From positions 1,487,927 through 1,551,926 of the forward strand of contig NZ_CH902578.1 of the NCBI RefSeq assembly GCF_000152805.1: DNA of 64,000 bases, written 5' to 3'. The notes under the pieces were generated by a model. That model did no database searches. It was given only the letters and a program-made list of their open reading frames with translations, and had not been told where the DNA came from. The position numbers were made by a program, and so were the translations under genes. The DNA comes from Maritimibacter alkaliphilus HTCC2654 (GTDB lineage Bacteria; Pseudomonadota; Alphaproteobacteria; Rhodobacterales; Rhodobacteraceae). Shown here piece by piece: positions 30,792-39,105 of this stretch (its first letter is position 1; each line of letters opens with the position of its first letter).

Positions 30792-31541
30792 TCAGGCGCT
30801 TTTCGCCGTCCGTTCGGCCGCCTGCCCCACGAAACAGCCGCGATCGCGGATGAAGGCGATGAGTTCCTGATCTTCGGCGGTGGCCGCCGCGACACGGGCG
30901 CGCACCGTGGGCGACAGGCGCCGGCGGGTGACCCCGTGGCTCGACACGTTCAACCGCTTGCCCGCATCCCATCTGAGGCCGAGCCAGTCCTGCGCGACGC
31001 GATTGGCGGCCTCCATCTCATCGACGCTGCCGACGAAGGCGAAATGCGCTTCGATATTGGCGCGGGCGGCGGCGAAGGTCGGGGTATGGTCGGCGGATAA
31101 TTCCTGACACTGGTGATTGCAGATCGCGCGCGGATCGTTGTCGAGCAGGAACAGCGCGAAATCGTCAAGGCTCATGGCGGCGGCCTGATCGTGCCATTTC
31201 TCGCCCGCCGTTTCGCGAAAGTAATTGTAGCTCGACACCAGACGGTCCACCGGGTCGCGCAGGAAGGTGAAGCAGACGGGCGAGCCCTTGTTGGCCGCGA
31301 GATAGGCTTGGTTGATCCGCGCGAACGAATAGTGGCCGCAGATGATTTCGACCGACGGATCGTCGAGCGCGGCCCCGACATCGGCGACGAAACTGCGGGA
31401 ATCGTTGATCTTGGGCACCGCGTCGGTTCCCAGGACGGTGCGCATCTGGATCTGGATCGACGTGCCCGCCGCTTTGAACAGATGGATGAACGCGGGCGGT
31501 TTGAGGTGGCGGACACGACGGTCCGCGACGGGGGTCAGCAT
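30792..31541 (-). CDS. Sulfotransferase family protein (Sulfotransfer_2 type)
   Basis: A 249-residue protein of the carbohydrate sulfotransferase group that uses PAPS. The 5'-phosphosulfate loop is FIHLFKAAGTSIQIQMR and the 3'-phosphate site FTFLRDPVDRLVSSYNYFRE. Golgi relatives sulfate glycan chains; bacterial ones are found in polysaccharide clusters. It is the downstream partner of the two-domain glycosyltransferase on the same strand, 100 bases apart, so the likely acceptor is that enzyme's glycan. No signal peptide, hence a cytosolic reaction on a lipid-linked or nascent sugar. It is convergent with ribF, with stops three bases apart. Confidence 0.8.
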   Translation of the reverse strand: MLTPVADRRVRHLKPPAFIHLFKAAGTSIQIQMRTVLGTDAVPKINDSRSFVADVGAALDDPSVEIICGHYSFARINQAYLAANKGSPVCFTFLRDPVDRLVSSYNYFRETAGEKWHDQAAAMSLDDFALFLLDNDPRAICNHQCQELSADHTPTFAAARANIEAHFAFVGSVDEMEAANRVAQDWLGLRWDAGKRLNVSSHGVTRRRLSPTVRARVAAATAEDQELIAFIRDRGCFVGQAAERTAKSA

Positions 31542-31641
31542 GGCGAGCCCTCCGGTGCCGGGGCGGTTGCCCCATGGTAGCGCGGGGGCGCGGACCGGTC
31601 CATCCGGGTGGGCCGCATGACCCTTTGGTTGGCGAGAAGCA

Positions 31642-33627
31642 TCAGAAATCCTTTCCGCTCATTTCCTGCACCGGCCTTGCGGGCGCCAGACGGAGGGCAA
31701 GTTCGGTAAAGGAACTCCAGGTCGAGCCCAGCAGGCGCGGCGCGCGACCAAGCAGGATCGCATCGGCCAGAGCATAGGCCAGTTGGTCGGGCGAGCGGTC
31801 GTAGAGATCGCGGTGAAGGTAGGCGACGTTTTCGCCGAAAGTGTCGGTGAAGGCGCGATAGGCCTCGGGCGAGTCGGCGGCGACGAAGATCCGGTCGGCC
31901 TCGCCCTCGGCCCGAAGCACCTCCACCCGTTTGAGGAAAGCCGAGAAATGGCTTTTCTCGCGCCAGAACCCGATGGTCGCCTGACTTTCGGCATTCCACT
32001 CCTCCCCGGATTCGTAGCTGAGATGCGCGTCTTTCGCGCCGCCGACCATCCGCACGTGGACCGAGACATCGTTGGGTGCGCGGACCCCGGCGACCAGATC
32101 ACGGACATGCGCCGCGGGGGTCATGGCGCGCAGAAAGGCGTTCTCGGCCTCCCAATTCGCGACCTCGCAGTTCAGGACGAAGGCCGAGCCGGCATAGATG
32201 TCGCCGGACCATTTCAGATCGACAGGCACGTTCTTCTCAGCGCCCTCCTCGATCTCCATATAGTTGTAGACGTGGGCGCCCTGTCGGGTGGCGTCGTCGA
32301 TGAAACTGTCTTCGATCACCGCGCCGTCATAGTCGAAAAGGTCGGTCAGACGCGCTTCGCAATGGTGGTCGGGGTGCCAGACAACGACCAGTTCGCGCCC
32401 CGTCGCATCGGCGATGGTGGCGGCCGAGGCCATGGCGCGCAGGCGGTTACCGAGGCCGTGCTGGGTGTCGATGAACAGCCGCGTGCGGTGGGGCACATAG
32501 GCGGGCGACGGGATGTCGCGCAGCGCGGCCTCCTGCGCCGTGAGGGCTTCGCTCACCGTCTCGGCGGTGATCGACGCGGCGGGCCTTGCCAGCAGGCGTG
32601 TCAGCGCGGTTTCGTTCAGGCCGAGCAGCCCCGGCCCGAACCGCCACGACGCCATGACCCGAAGCGCGGAGTCGTCGACGCGCTGGTTCACGAATCGCGG
32701 CACGGCATTCGGATGCGGCGCACGGCGTTCGAGCGTTTCCATCCCGTCCGAGGCGACCGTATGCGACATCGGCAGCGGCGCGAGGTGCGCACGCCACATC
32801 GGCATGAGTTCGACGAGATGCTGGTTGCGGCGGATGCCGAAATGCGGGTCATGCCGGATCTGATCGAGCGCCGTGTCACCTGCCGGGGCATGGTCGCGGT
32901 CAAGGCGTTCCGCGTCGCCATGCGGCAGATGATGGATCGTGATCGGGTCCACGTCGATGCGCGTCAGCCCGCCCTCGTCCAGACGCCGGTAAAGGTCGTC
33001 GTCGTCCCAGCCGTAGGACGTGATGAATTCGTTGAAACCGCCGACACGGGCCAGATGCGCGCGGTCGATATAGAAGAACCCGTTGGTATGGGCCTGATCC
33101 TCGGGCACGCGCCGCCAGTTGCCCGCGACGAACCCTTTGTCCGGCAAGGGGTTGCGCGCGAAAAACTCCCGCTCGATCTGAATATCCGCGTCCGCCTTGA
33201 CGATCCGGTCGTGTCGCGACAGCCGGAAGCCCACGTTATAGGCATAGGACAGGGTCCACTTGTCCTCCCCCTCGACACGCACGATCCGCAGGCGTTTGTC
33301 GCGGATGCGGCGGCGGGCCAGTGCGCGGGCGACGGGTTCGTCAGACGACCAGTCGACGATCAGGATTTCGTCGAGTTCGTCGAGCGCGATCCAGGTTTTC
33401 ACCGCTTCGCTCAGGTTGTCGATCCGATTGCGCACGCAGGAGACGAGGCTGATACCCGGTCGTCCTTCGGGCCTGATCCGGGAAAGAGGCGTCGTGACCG
33501 TCTGCGGCTGCGCGGGCGCCCGGGCCCCGCGCGGTTGCGTTTCGGTGTCGTCGAGAAGCCGAAGCCCACTGATATTGAACGCGGCGCCACGCGACCGCAC
33601 CCGTGTCAGAATGTTCAGAATATCCAA
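31642..33627 (-). CDS. Two-domain glycosyltransferase: GT2 plus fucosyltransferase-like domain
   Basis: A 661-residue fusion. Residues about 58-235 are a GT2/GT-A domain: ISLVSCVRNRIDN, a metal-binding KADADIQ (146-148) and a galactosyltransferase-type SYGWDDDDLYRRL near 204-216. Residues about 383-650 resemble the NodZ/FUT8/O-fucosyltransferase GT-B superfamily, with HGLGNRLRAMASA (390-402), VSVHVR near 521-526 and LLGSTWSSFTELALRL near the end. This class uses GDP-sugars. Next to a GDP-mannose epimerase homolog and sulfotransferases it probably builds a sulfated surface glycan. The TTG start at 33627 is uncertain; a GTG nine codons in is an alternative. Donors are inferred. Confidence 0.75.
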   Translation of the reverse strand: MDILNILTRVRSRGAAFNISGLRLLDDTETQPRGARAPAQPQTVTTPLSRIRPEGRPGISLVSCVRNRIDNLSEAVKTWIALDELDEILIVDWSSDEPVARALARRRIRDKRLRIVRVEGEDKWTLSYAYNVGFRLSRHDRIVKADADIQIEREFFARNPLPDKGFVAGNWRRVPEDQAHTNGFFYIDRAHLARVGGFNEFITSYGWDDDDLYRRLDEGGLTRIDVDPITIHHLPHGDAERLDRDHAPAGDTALDQIRHDPHFGIRRNQHLVELMPMWRAHLAPLPMSHTVASDGMETLERRAPHPNAVPRFVNQRVDDSALRVMASWRFGPGLLGLNETALTRLLARPAASITAETVSEALTAQEAALRDIPSPAYVPHRTRLFIDTQHGLGNRLRAMASAATIADATGRELVVVWHPDHHCEARLTDLFDYDGAVIEDSFIDDATRQGAHVYNYMEIEEGAEKNVPVDLKWSGDIYAGSAFVLNCEVANWEAENAFLRAMTPAAHVRDLVAGVRAPNDVSVHVRMVGGAKDAHLSYESGEEWNAESQATIGFWREKSHFSAFLKRVEVLRAEGEADRIFVAADSPEAYRAFTDTFGENVAYLHRDLYDRSPDQLAYALADAILLGRAPRLLGSTWSSFTELALRLAPARPVQEMSGKDF

Positions 33628-34068
33628 ATGTCAAAGCCCGATGAGATGACTCACCCCGGCTGCTCCCACACCTAGGCTGGCGTATATATTCGGGATGGTC
33701 AACGTGATCGATTGAATTTTAGAAAGTTTTTCGCGCCGCAAACTTGGGCCGAGAAAAACTTGCAACGAAAGGCGAAATTATTCAGATGACGTTAACCAAA
33801 TATTAACCATTATCAATTCACCAAAGCCGTAAAGGCAAAGGGAATCAGAGCGAACCATACCCCCTGCCCTGGCACGAACATGACGGCGGCTCCCGAAATA
33901 TAAATCGAACACACGAACGGCCCCGGATGGAAATATAAGAGTGCGCCGCCGATCACAAATACTTAACGGCCCGTCGCGCGCCGTCCCTCCCCCACGCATA
34001 CGACCTTGCGCTTGCCGCAGAACGCACTACTCTCGCCCATCAAATTATTCATTATCTGGACGGACATC
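33628..34068. other. AT-rich 441-base divergent intergenic region
   Basis: The longest non-coding stretch here and clearly AT-richer than its surroundings (for example GTATATATTCGGG, AATTTTAGAAAG and AAATATAAATCG). It separates the divergent glycosyltransferase and epimerase genes and carries a CtrA-type site. Short open frames inside it have no credible product. It probably holds the promoters of both gene sets; no clean -35/-10 pair was convincing. Confidence 0.6.
33792..33808 (+). promoter_or_regulatory. CtrA-type binding site upstream of the glycan island
   Basis: TTAACCAAATATTAACC is a perfect TTAACC-N5-TTAACC (equal to TTAA-N7-TTAA), the consensus of the alphaproteobacterial response regulator CtrA. 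It lies 261 bases upstream of the epimerase start and 165 bases upstream of the glycosyltransferase start. A similar site is at 48769. Confidence 0.6.
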
Positions 34069-35043
34069 ATGAAATCTGCACTCGTTCTCGGCGCCGGCGG
34101 CTTTATCGGCGGACATCTGGTCAAACGCCTGAAGCGGGAAGGGTTCTGGGTGCGTGGCGTGGATCTGAAATTCCACGAACATGCCGAGACCGAGGCGGAC
34201 GATTTCATGATCGGCGATCTGCGCGAGCAGGAGGTGGTCCGCCGCGTCATCGACCGACGCTTCGACGAGGTCTATCAACTCGCCGCCGACATGGGCGGCG
34301 CGGGCTATGTCTTCACCGGCGAGAACGACGCCGACATCATGCACAATTCGGCGACCATCAACCTCAACGTGCTGGACGCCTGCCACAAGCGCAACATCAA
34401 GCGGGTGTTTTATTCCTCCTCCGCCTGCATGTACCCCGAACACAACCAGCTCGACCCCGACAACCCGAACTGTGCCGAAGACAGCGCCTATCCGGCCAAT
34501 CCCGACAGCGAATACGGGTGGGAAAAGCTGTTCTCGGAACGGCTTTATCTGGCCTACAACCGCAACTACGGGATGGAATGCCGCGTCGCGCGCTATCACA
34601 ACATCTTCGGCGTCGAAGGCACATGGGACGGCGGCAAGGAAAAGGCCCCGGCCGCGCTGTGCCGCAAGGTCGCGATGACGCCCGAAGGCGGCACGATCGA
34701 GGTCTGGGGCGACGGGCTTCAGACCCGCTCGTTCCTTTATGTCGATGAGTGCGTCGAGGGGACCACCCGGCTCCTCAGGTCCGAGTTCGAGGGTCCGGTG
34801 AACATCGGGTCGGAAGAGATGATTTCGATCAACGATCTCGCCCGGATGGTGATCGACCTGTCCGGAAAGTCCATCGACATCCACAACATCCCCGGTCCCG
34901 AAGGCGTGCGCGGGCGCAACTCCGACAACCGCTTGATCCGCGAAAAGCTGGGGTGGGAACCGACCGAGACGCTGCGCGCGGGCATGGAAAAGACCTACGC
35001 CTGGATCGCGAACGAGGCGCAGCGGCGGCACAACCTGCACTGA
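34069..35043 (+). CDS. GDP-mannose 3,5-epimerase homolog
   Basis: A 324-residue extended SDR epimerase strikingly like plant GME, which converts GDP-D-mannose to GDP-L-galactose and GDP-L-gulose. The NAD loop is LGAGGFIGGH. The residues known to matter in the Arabidopsis enzyme are all matched: SSSACMYPE (Cys120), the Y-x-x-x-K pair (Tyr149, Lys153), EKAPAALCRK (Lys192) and GDGLQTRSF (Arg220), followed by IPGPEGVRGRNSDN. GDP-4-keto sugar or UDP-sugar epimerases lack this combination. It is divergent from the two-domain glycosyltransferase and ends in a strong terminator. The chosen ATG at 34069 opens the Rossmann fold. Confidence 0.88.
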   Translation: MKSALVLGAGGFIGGHLVKRLKREGFWVRGVDLKFHEHAETEADDFMIGDLREQEVVRRVIDRRFDEVYQLAADMGGAGYVFTGENDADIMHNSATINLNVLDACHKRNIKRVFYSSSACMYPEHNQLDPDNPNCAEDSAYPANPDSEYGWEKLFSERLYLAYNRNYGMECRVARYHNIFGVEGTWDGGKEKAPAALCRKVAMTPEGGTIEVWGDGLQTRSFLYVDECVEGTTRLLRSEFEGPVNIGSEEMISINDLARMVIDLSGKSIDIHNIPGPEGVRGRNSDNRLIREKLGWEPTETLRAGMEKTYAWIANEAQRRHNLH

Positions 35044-35065
35044 GCGGGCGAGCCCTGGAAAACCA

Positions 35066-35090
35066 AAAGCCCCGCCAATGGCGGGGCTTT
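35066..35090 (+). terminator. Rho-independent terminator of the epimerase gene
   Basis: AAAGCCCCGCC and GGCGGGGCTTT form a long GC stem with a very short loop, 22 bases after the stop codon, so the epimerase is a single-gene unit. Confidence 0.8.
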
Positions 35091-35114
35091 GTCGTTCTCC
35101 CCGAGGGGGAGAGA

Positions 35115-35201
35115 TGGTGCGGTCGAGAAGACTCGAACTTCCACGGGAGTTACCCCACAGCGACCTCAACGCTGCGCGTCTACCAATTCCGCCACGACCG
35201 C
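35115..35201 (-). tRNA. tRNA-Leu (anticodon GAG)
   Basis: On the minus strand an 87-base cloverleaf: acceptor GCGGTCG/CGACCGC, D-arm GGCGGAATTGGTAGACGC, anticodon stem CAGCG/CGCTG with loop TTGAGGT (anticodon GAG), the long variable arm expected of tRNA-Leu, T-arm GAAGTTCGAGTCTTC and an encoded ACCA end. It reads CUC and CUU codons. A lone tRNA beside a glycan island is a potential integration point, but no flanking attachment repeat was seen. Confidence 0.95.
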
Positions 35202-35295
35202 ACTGTCTTGGCTTGGTGGCGCGCTGCATAGCGTGGGATTCGGGGGATGTGAAGGGGGTAAGTGCAGGTTCTGCGAAAAACCCCCTCCCCGGCCC

Positions 35296-35796
35296 TCACG
35301 TCGCGGCCCGCGGGGCGCGCCGGACGATGTAGATCACCGCCCCCACCGTCATCACGACCGAGGCCAGCACGGCCAGGCTGACGCCGTCGTCGATGCTCGG
35401 ACCGAAGATGACCTCGTTCATCCGGCGGCCCGGCAAAAGCGTGAAGGCGCCCGCGATCCCGAGGCCCCAGAGCGCGGTGCCCTGCATGATGCCCATATGC
35501 GCGCGGATGTTGCCGCGCCGGGCGTGACGGACTGCGTTGACCACGTTGAAGATGACGTAAAGCGACAGCGCGTGGATCGGGCTGAACGGGCCGACAAGCT
35601 GAATTTCCATGATCCAGAACGACGAAAACGCCGCGATCAGCATGTTCGTCACCCAGATATAGCCCGAGATCCGGTGGATCATGTCGCGCTTCTTGCGAAA
35701 GAGGACGATGGGGGTCAGCAGCACCGCCTCCAACGCCGCGAAGGCGTGAATCTGGACGGCGGTCGGGGCTTCGAGAAGCGGGGTCAGGTCGAACAT
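35296..35796 (-). CDS. DUF2306-type membrane protein
   Basis: A 166-residue integral membrane protein with four predicted helices (around residues 15-30, 45-65, 70-95 and 140-160). The conserved HR dipeptide (MIHRISGYIWVTNM) and the RAHMGIMQG stretch, with spaced His residues, match the DUF2306 family, whose function is unknown but whose His pattern resembles haem-binding membrane proteins. ATG at 35796; the upstream frame extension is unsupported. The 94 bases up to the tRNA show nothing of note. Confidence 0.7.
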   Translation of the reverse strand: MFDLTPLLEAPTAVQIHAFAALEAVLLTPIVLFRKKRDMIHRISGYIWVTNMLIAAFSSFWIMEIQLVGPFSPIHALSLYVIFNVVNAVRHARRGNIRAHMGIMQGTALWGLGIAGAFTLLPGRRMNEVIFGPSIDDGVSLAVLASVVMTVGAVIYIVRRAPRAAT

Positions 35797-35938
35797 CTGG
35801 TATCTCCGGTTGCGTTGTTTTGCGTCTGGAAACGGTGGTGACAGGCCGCGCGGCACCGGGCCAGTTCGCTTGCGTGAATGGCGCTCTCGCGTCGTGAAAT
35901 CAGGGGTTTTGCGGTTCACGAAGCGTGAAATGCAATCG

Positions 35939-36697
35939 TCAGAACGTCAGGCCCAGCGATTTGGCCCGCCGCACGCGCGCCTCGGCCCTGAGCGCGGCAT
36001 AGGCCGCCTCCGCCTCGTTCGACCAAAAGGCGTTGCGGTCGAGTGTGAGGCCCGTGGCCTTGGTTTTGGTTTCGGCCGCCCGCGCCGCCGCCATCGCATC
36101 GGGCACCCGTTGGGGATCGACGCCGAGCCGTTCGGCCAGCGCGCGCGGCACCTCGGGGTCGGCGAGCATCGCGTCGAAATTGACGAAGGCATAGCGGCGC
36201 GCGGAAAAGCCCGGCCAGCGCAGGGTGACGAGGCGCCTGACCCGCAGAAGGTCGCGCCATTTGTCCATCTGCTCGGGCCCGCATTTGCGCAGGTAGGTGG
36301 CAAAAGCCGCGCGGTCGTCGGCAATCTCGGACGGCTTGATCCACGGCACGTCCTGCCTGCGGAAGCGGAAATCGACGAACTCGGACACCAGCGTCTTTCG
36401 CGGGTGGCGATAGCAGCAGACGAAGAACACGCGGGGAAACTTGATCGGGTGCAGGCCCACTGGCATGTGGCCGAACGCGACGTCGCCGGCGGCAAGACCG
36501 AGGATGGTCTGCGCATAGGGCTGCATCGCGCGGGTCCGGCCCGGCGTTTCGACATTGGTCCTGAGTTCGAAATCCTTGGTCCGCAGCACGTGGTCGAGGC
36601 CCACGTGCAGCCCGGTGTCGTTGAACCCGAGTTCGCTCAGGAACGCCGCCATGAAGTAGGTGCCGGATTTCGGGATCGTCTGGATGTAGATTCTCAT
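35939..36697 (-). CDS. Sulfotransferase domain protein
   Basis: A 252-residue PAPS-dependent sulfotransferase different from the one at 30792. The 5'-phosphosulfate loop is IQTIPKSGTYFMAAFL and the 3'-phosphate site FFVCCYRHPRKTLVSEFVDF. Cytosolic, no signal peptide. The C-terminal 40 residues are helical and Ala/Lys-rich. With the glycosyltransferase, epimerase and first sulfotransferase within 6 kb it strengthens the case for a sulfated surface polymer, although it is a separate unit after the DUF2306 gene. Start at 36697, where the conserved strand begins. Confidence 0.8.
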   Translation of the reverse strand: MRIYIQTIPKSGTYFMAAFLSELGFNDTGLHVGLDHVLRTKDFELRTNVETPGRTRAMQPYAQTILGLAAGDVAFGHMPVGLHPIKFPRVFFVCCYRHPRKTLVSEFVDFRFRRQDVPWIKPSEIADDRAAFATYLRKCGPEQMDKWRDLLRVRRLVTLRWPGFSARRYAFVNFDAMLADPEVPRALAERLGVDPQRVPDAMAAARAAETKTKATGLTLDRNAFWSNEAEAAYAALRAEARVRRAKSLGLTF

Positions 36698-36824
36698 CGA
36701 CTGTCCTGATCCCCTCGCCCTGACCCCGTGATACAACACGAGGGACCATTCGCAAGGGATCGGCGCTTGTCTCCGCCCGCCCGAGCGGGGAAACTGCGCC
36801 CGGACGACACGAGGCACGGACGGT

Positions 36825-37628
36825 TTGAGCGAGACCCCCTATCAGATTGCGCGGCGCGAGTTGCAGATGCTGGTGACGAGCCGGGGCGCGTGGATCGGCA
36901 TCGTGGCGGTCGGCCTGATCCTCGGTCTGGCGGGGCCGTTCGGCACCGAAGACGTCATGCGCACCCTGCCCCGGCTGGTCTACTGGGTGGTGATCGCGGC
37001 CATCGGGTTCTTCGCGGGCAGCGGATCGGCGACGATCGTGGCCGAAACCCTGCGGGCGCGGCGCGTTGGCATGTGGCCGGCGGTCATCGTCGCGGGCGCG
37101 GTCGCGGGCTTCGTGAATTTCGCCCTGCTCATCGTGCTGAACGGCGCGGTCTTCGGCACAGAGTTCTTCGAACTGGACGCGATCCTGATCCTCGGCACCA
37201 ACGTCATCGTCATTTCGATCATCATCGCGGCGGCCTTCGTCGGCATCCAGCGCCATGTGACGGGCGCGGCCGAGGGCCAGATGAAGGGCGCGGCGACCAC
37301 GGCCAGCCCGGCCCCGCCCCGCCTGCTTGCCCGGCTGCCGCTGGAAAAACGGGGGCGGCTGATCTCGATCTCGGTGCAGGATCACTATGTCGAAGTGGCG
37401 ACCAACACGGGGACCGATCTTATCCTGATGCGGCTCTCCGACGCGATGGACGAGACGGGGGACGTGGCCGGGATGCAGGTCCACCGCTCGCACTGGGTCG
37501 CGACGGGCGAGGTGACGGCGGCCCGGCGCGACGGGGCGCGGGCGATCCTGACGCTCTCGGACGGGCGTGACATTCCGGTGAGCCGGACCTATGTGCCAGC
37601 GGTGAAGGAGGCGGGGCTTCTCCCGTAA
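36825..37628 (+). CDS. Membrane-anchored LytTR-domain transcriptional regulator
   Basis: A 267-residue protein with about four membrane helices in residues 20-150 and a C-terminal LytTR DNA-binding domain (about 170-262: [53 protein letters not shown]). LytTR proteins control virulence, competence and exopolysaccharide genes. Here the sensing part is in the membrane and there is no receiver domain, so it may act like a one-component regulator. The start appears to be TTG at 36825, the first start codon in frame near the conserved N-terminus. Five bases before lipB. Confidence 0.78.
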   Translation: MSETPYQIARRELQMLVTSRGAWIGIVAVGLILGLAGPFGTEDVMRTLPRLVYWVVIAAIGFFAGSGSATIVAETLRARRVGMWPAVIVAGAVAGFVNFALLIVLNGAVFGTEFFELDAILILGTNVIVISIIIAAAFVGIQRHVTGAAEGQMKGAATTASPAPPRLLARLPLEKRGRLISISVQDHYVEVATNTGTDLILMRLSDAMDETGDVAGMQVHRSHWVATGEVTAARRDGARAILTLSDGRDIPVSRTYVPAVKEAGLLP

Positions 37629-37633
37629 CGCGC

Positions 37634-38296
37634 ATGGTCGAATGGAAGATCACCGAAGGGCTGACCGATTACGACGAGGCGGTCGCGTTCATGGAGGCAC
37701 GGGCCGCCGCCATCGCCGCGGGCGAGGCGGGCGAGTTGATCTGGCTGGTCGAGCATCCGCCGCTCTACACCGCCGGCACCTCGTCCAAGCCGGCCGATCT
37801 CGTCGATGCGGACCGCTTCCCGGTCTACGAGACGAAGCGCGGCGGGCAATATACCTATCACGGCCCCGGTCAGCGCGTGGTCTATGTCATGCTCGACGTG
37901 GGCGCGCGCGGGCGCGATGTGCGGGCCTTCGTCAAGCAGATGGAGAATTGGGTGATCGCGACGCTCGACCAGTTCAACGTGACCGGCGAGATTCGCGACG
38001 GGCGCGTCGGCGTCTGGGTCGTGCGCGACGACAAGCCGCTGTCGGTCACCGGGCAGAAGGCCGAAGACAAGATCGCGGCCATCGGCGTGCGCCTGCGCAA
38101 ATGGGTGAGTTTCCACGGTATCTCGATCAACGTGGACCCCGACCTCGACCATTTCACCGGGATCGTGCCCTGCGGGATCATCGAACACGGCGTCACCTCG
38201 CTCGTCGATCTGGGCCTTCCGGTGACGATGGAGGATCTGGACGTGGCGCTGAAGGCGACCTTCGATACGGTGTTCGAAGGGGCCCCGGCTGCCTGA
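37634..38296 (+). CDS. lipB: Lipoyl(octanoyl) transferase
   Basis: LipB moves octanoyl from acyl carrier protein to lipoyl domains of 2-oxoacid dehydrogenases and the glycine cleavage system; LipA then adds sulfur. The 220-residue sequence carries [20 protein letters not shown], the catalytic lysine segment [20 protein letters not shown] and the catalytic cysteine in GIVPCGII. It starts five bases after the LytTR gene, so both may be cotranscribed. lipA is not in the window. Confidence 0.96.
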   Translation: MVEWKITEGLTDYDEAVAFMEARAAAIAAGEAGELIWLVEHPPLYTAGTSSKPADLVDADRFPVYETKRGGQYTYHGPGQRVVYVMLDVGARGRDVRAFVKQMENWVIATLDQFNVTGEIRDGRVGVWVVRDDKPLSVTGQKAEDKIAAIGVRLRKWVSFHGISINVDPDLDHFTGIVPCGIIEHGVTSLVDLGLPVTMEDLDVALKATFDTVFEGAPAA

Positions 38297-38301
38297 GGCG
38301 C

Positions 38302-38883
38302 CTAATCGGCGCGCGCCGCGAAGGTGCCGCCCGCGCTTTCGGTCACGCCGTTGATGACCGCGTCGCCCGAAACCTGCCCGGTCAGAAGGCTCCCGTCCGT
38401 GCCCACCACGTCGCCGTAGATCACCGAGTCGAAGGCGAAGGTATCGCCCGCCTGATTGGTCAGCGTCCCGTCCGCATTCACGAAAAAGCTGTGCTGGGTG
38501 CCCGGATTGTCGGGGTTGGTCAGCGACGCGGTGCGGTCCAACACCCCGTTGTTGAGCCGCAGAGTGCCCGCGACGGGCTGTTCGTCGGCATTGTCCTGAA
38601 AATTCGTGACCTGCCCGTCGAGCGTCGCGCCGGCGGCGGTGAAGGTCGCGTCCATGTCGACATCGCCGATGAAATCGTCCGACGCCCCGGTGTTGTCATA
38701 GGCCGCGAGCAGCAGGTAACCCGCATAGGTTGCGGTGCCGGACGTGGGCAACTGGTCGGCGGATTGCTGGGCCGCCGATATCTCGTTCAGGATCGCATTG
38801 TAGCCGATGGCCGCGTTCGTGAACGGAGACGCGCAGGCGGTGAGAGCGAGGGCGGAGGGCAGCAGGGCGACGAAGGCGCGCAT
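38302..38883 (-). CDS. Lipoprotein with TbpB-like beta-barrel
   Basis: A 193-residue lipoprotein with signal MRAFVALLPSALALTACAS (lipobox Cys17). The mature part is beta-rich with short turns such as IGDVDMDATFTAAGATLDG and ends in ESAGGTFAARAD. This pattern, ending in a Gly-Gly-x-Phe-Ala-x-Arg-like motif, resembles the small eight-stranded barrel of transferrin-binding-protein-like lipoproteins common in alphaproteobacteria. Whether it binds haem, metal or something else is unknown. ATG at 38883. No SLAM export partner is nearby. Confidence 0.65.
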   Translation of the reverse strand: MRAFVALLPSALALTACASPFTNAAIGYNAILNEISAAQQSADQLPTSGTATYAGYLLLAAYDNTGASDDFIGDVDMDATFTAAGATLDGQVTNFQDNADEQPVAGTLRLNNGVLDRTASLTNPDNPGTQHSFFVNADGTLTNQAGDTFAFDSVIYGDVVGTDGSLLTGQVSGDAVINGVTESAGGTFAARAD

Positions 38884-39105
38884 TTCAATTCCTGAGATAG
38901 ACTTGCGTAAAATACCGCGATCCAAGACCGCCACTCTCTGATTTACGCGACTTCCGGGGCCGGGTCTATGGGGGCGTCCGTGTCGCCCGGGCCTGCGGGT
39001 CGGTGGCGACGGGTGCGGTCCGGCGTGGAACTCTCCACCGATGTCATCCGTTGGCCCAACCCAAGCCGCGTCAGGCCATAAGCCGCCACTGCGACCAACC
39101 GCCCG

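Noticed and set aside
33778-33999. 73-codon minus-strand frame in the AT-rich intergenic region
   Set aside because: Poor composition, no ribosome site and overlap with the CtrA-type site; regarded as non-coding.
35115-35201. tRNA-Leu as an attachment site for a genomic island
   Set aside because: No integrase and no direct repeat of the tRNA 3' end was found in the window.
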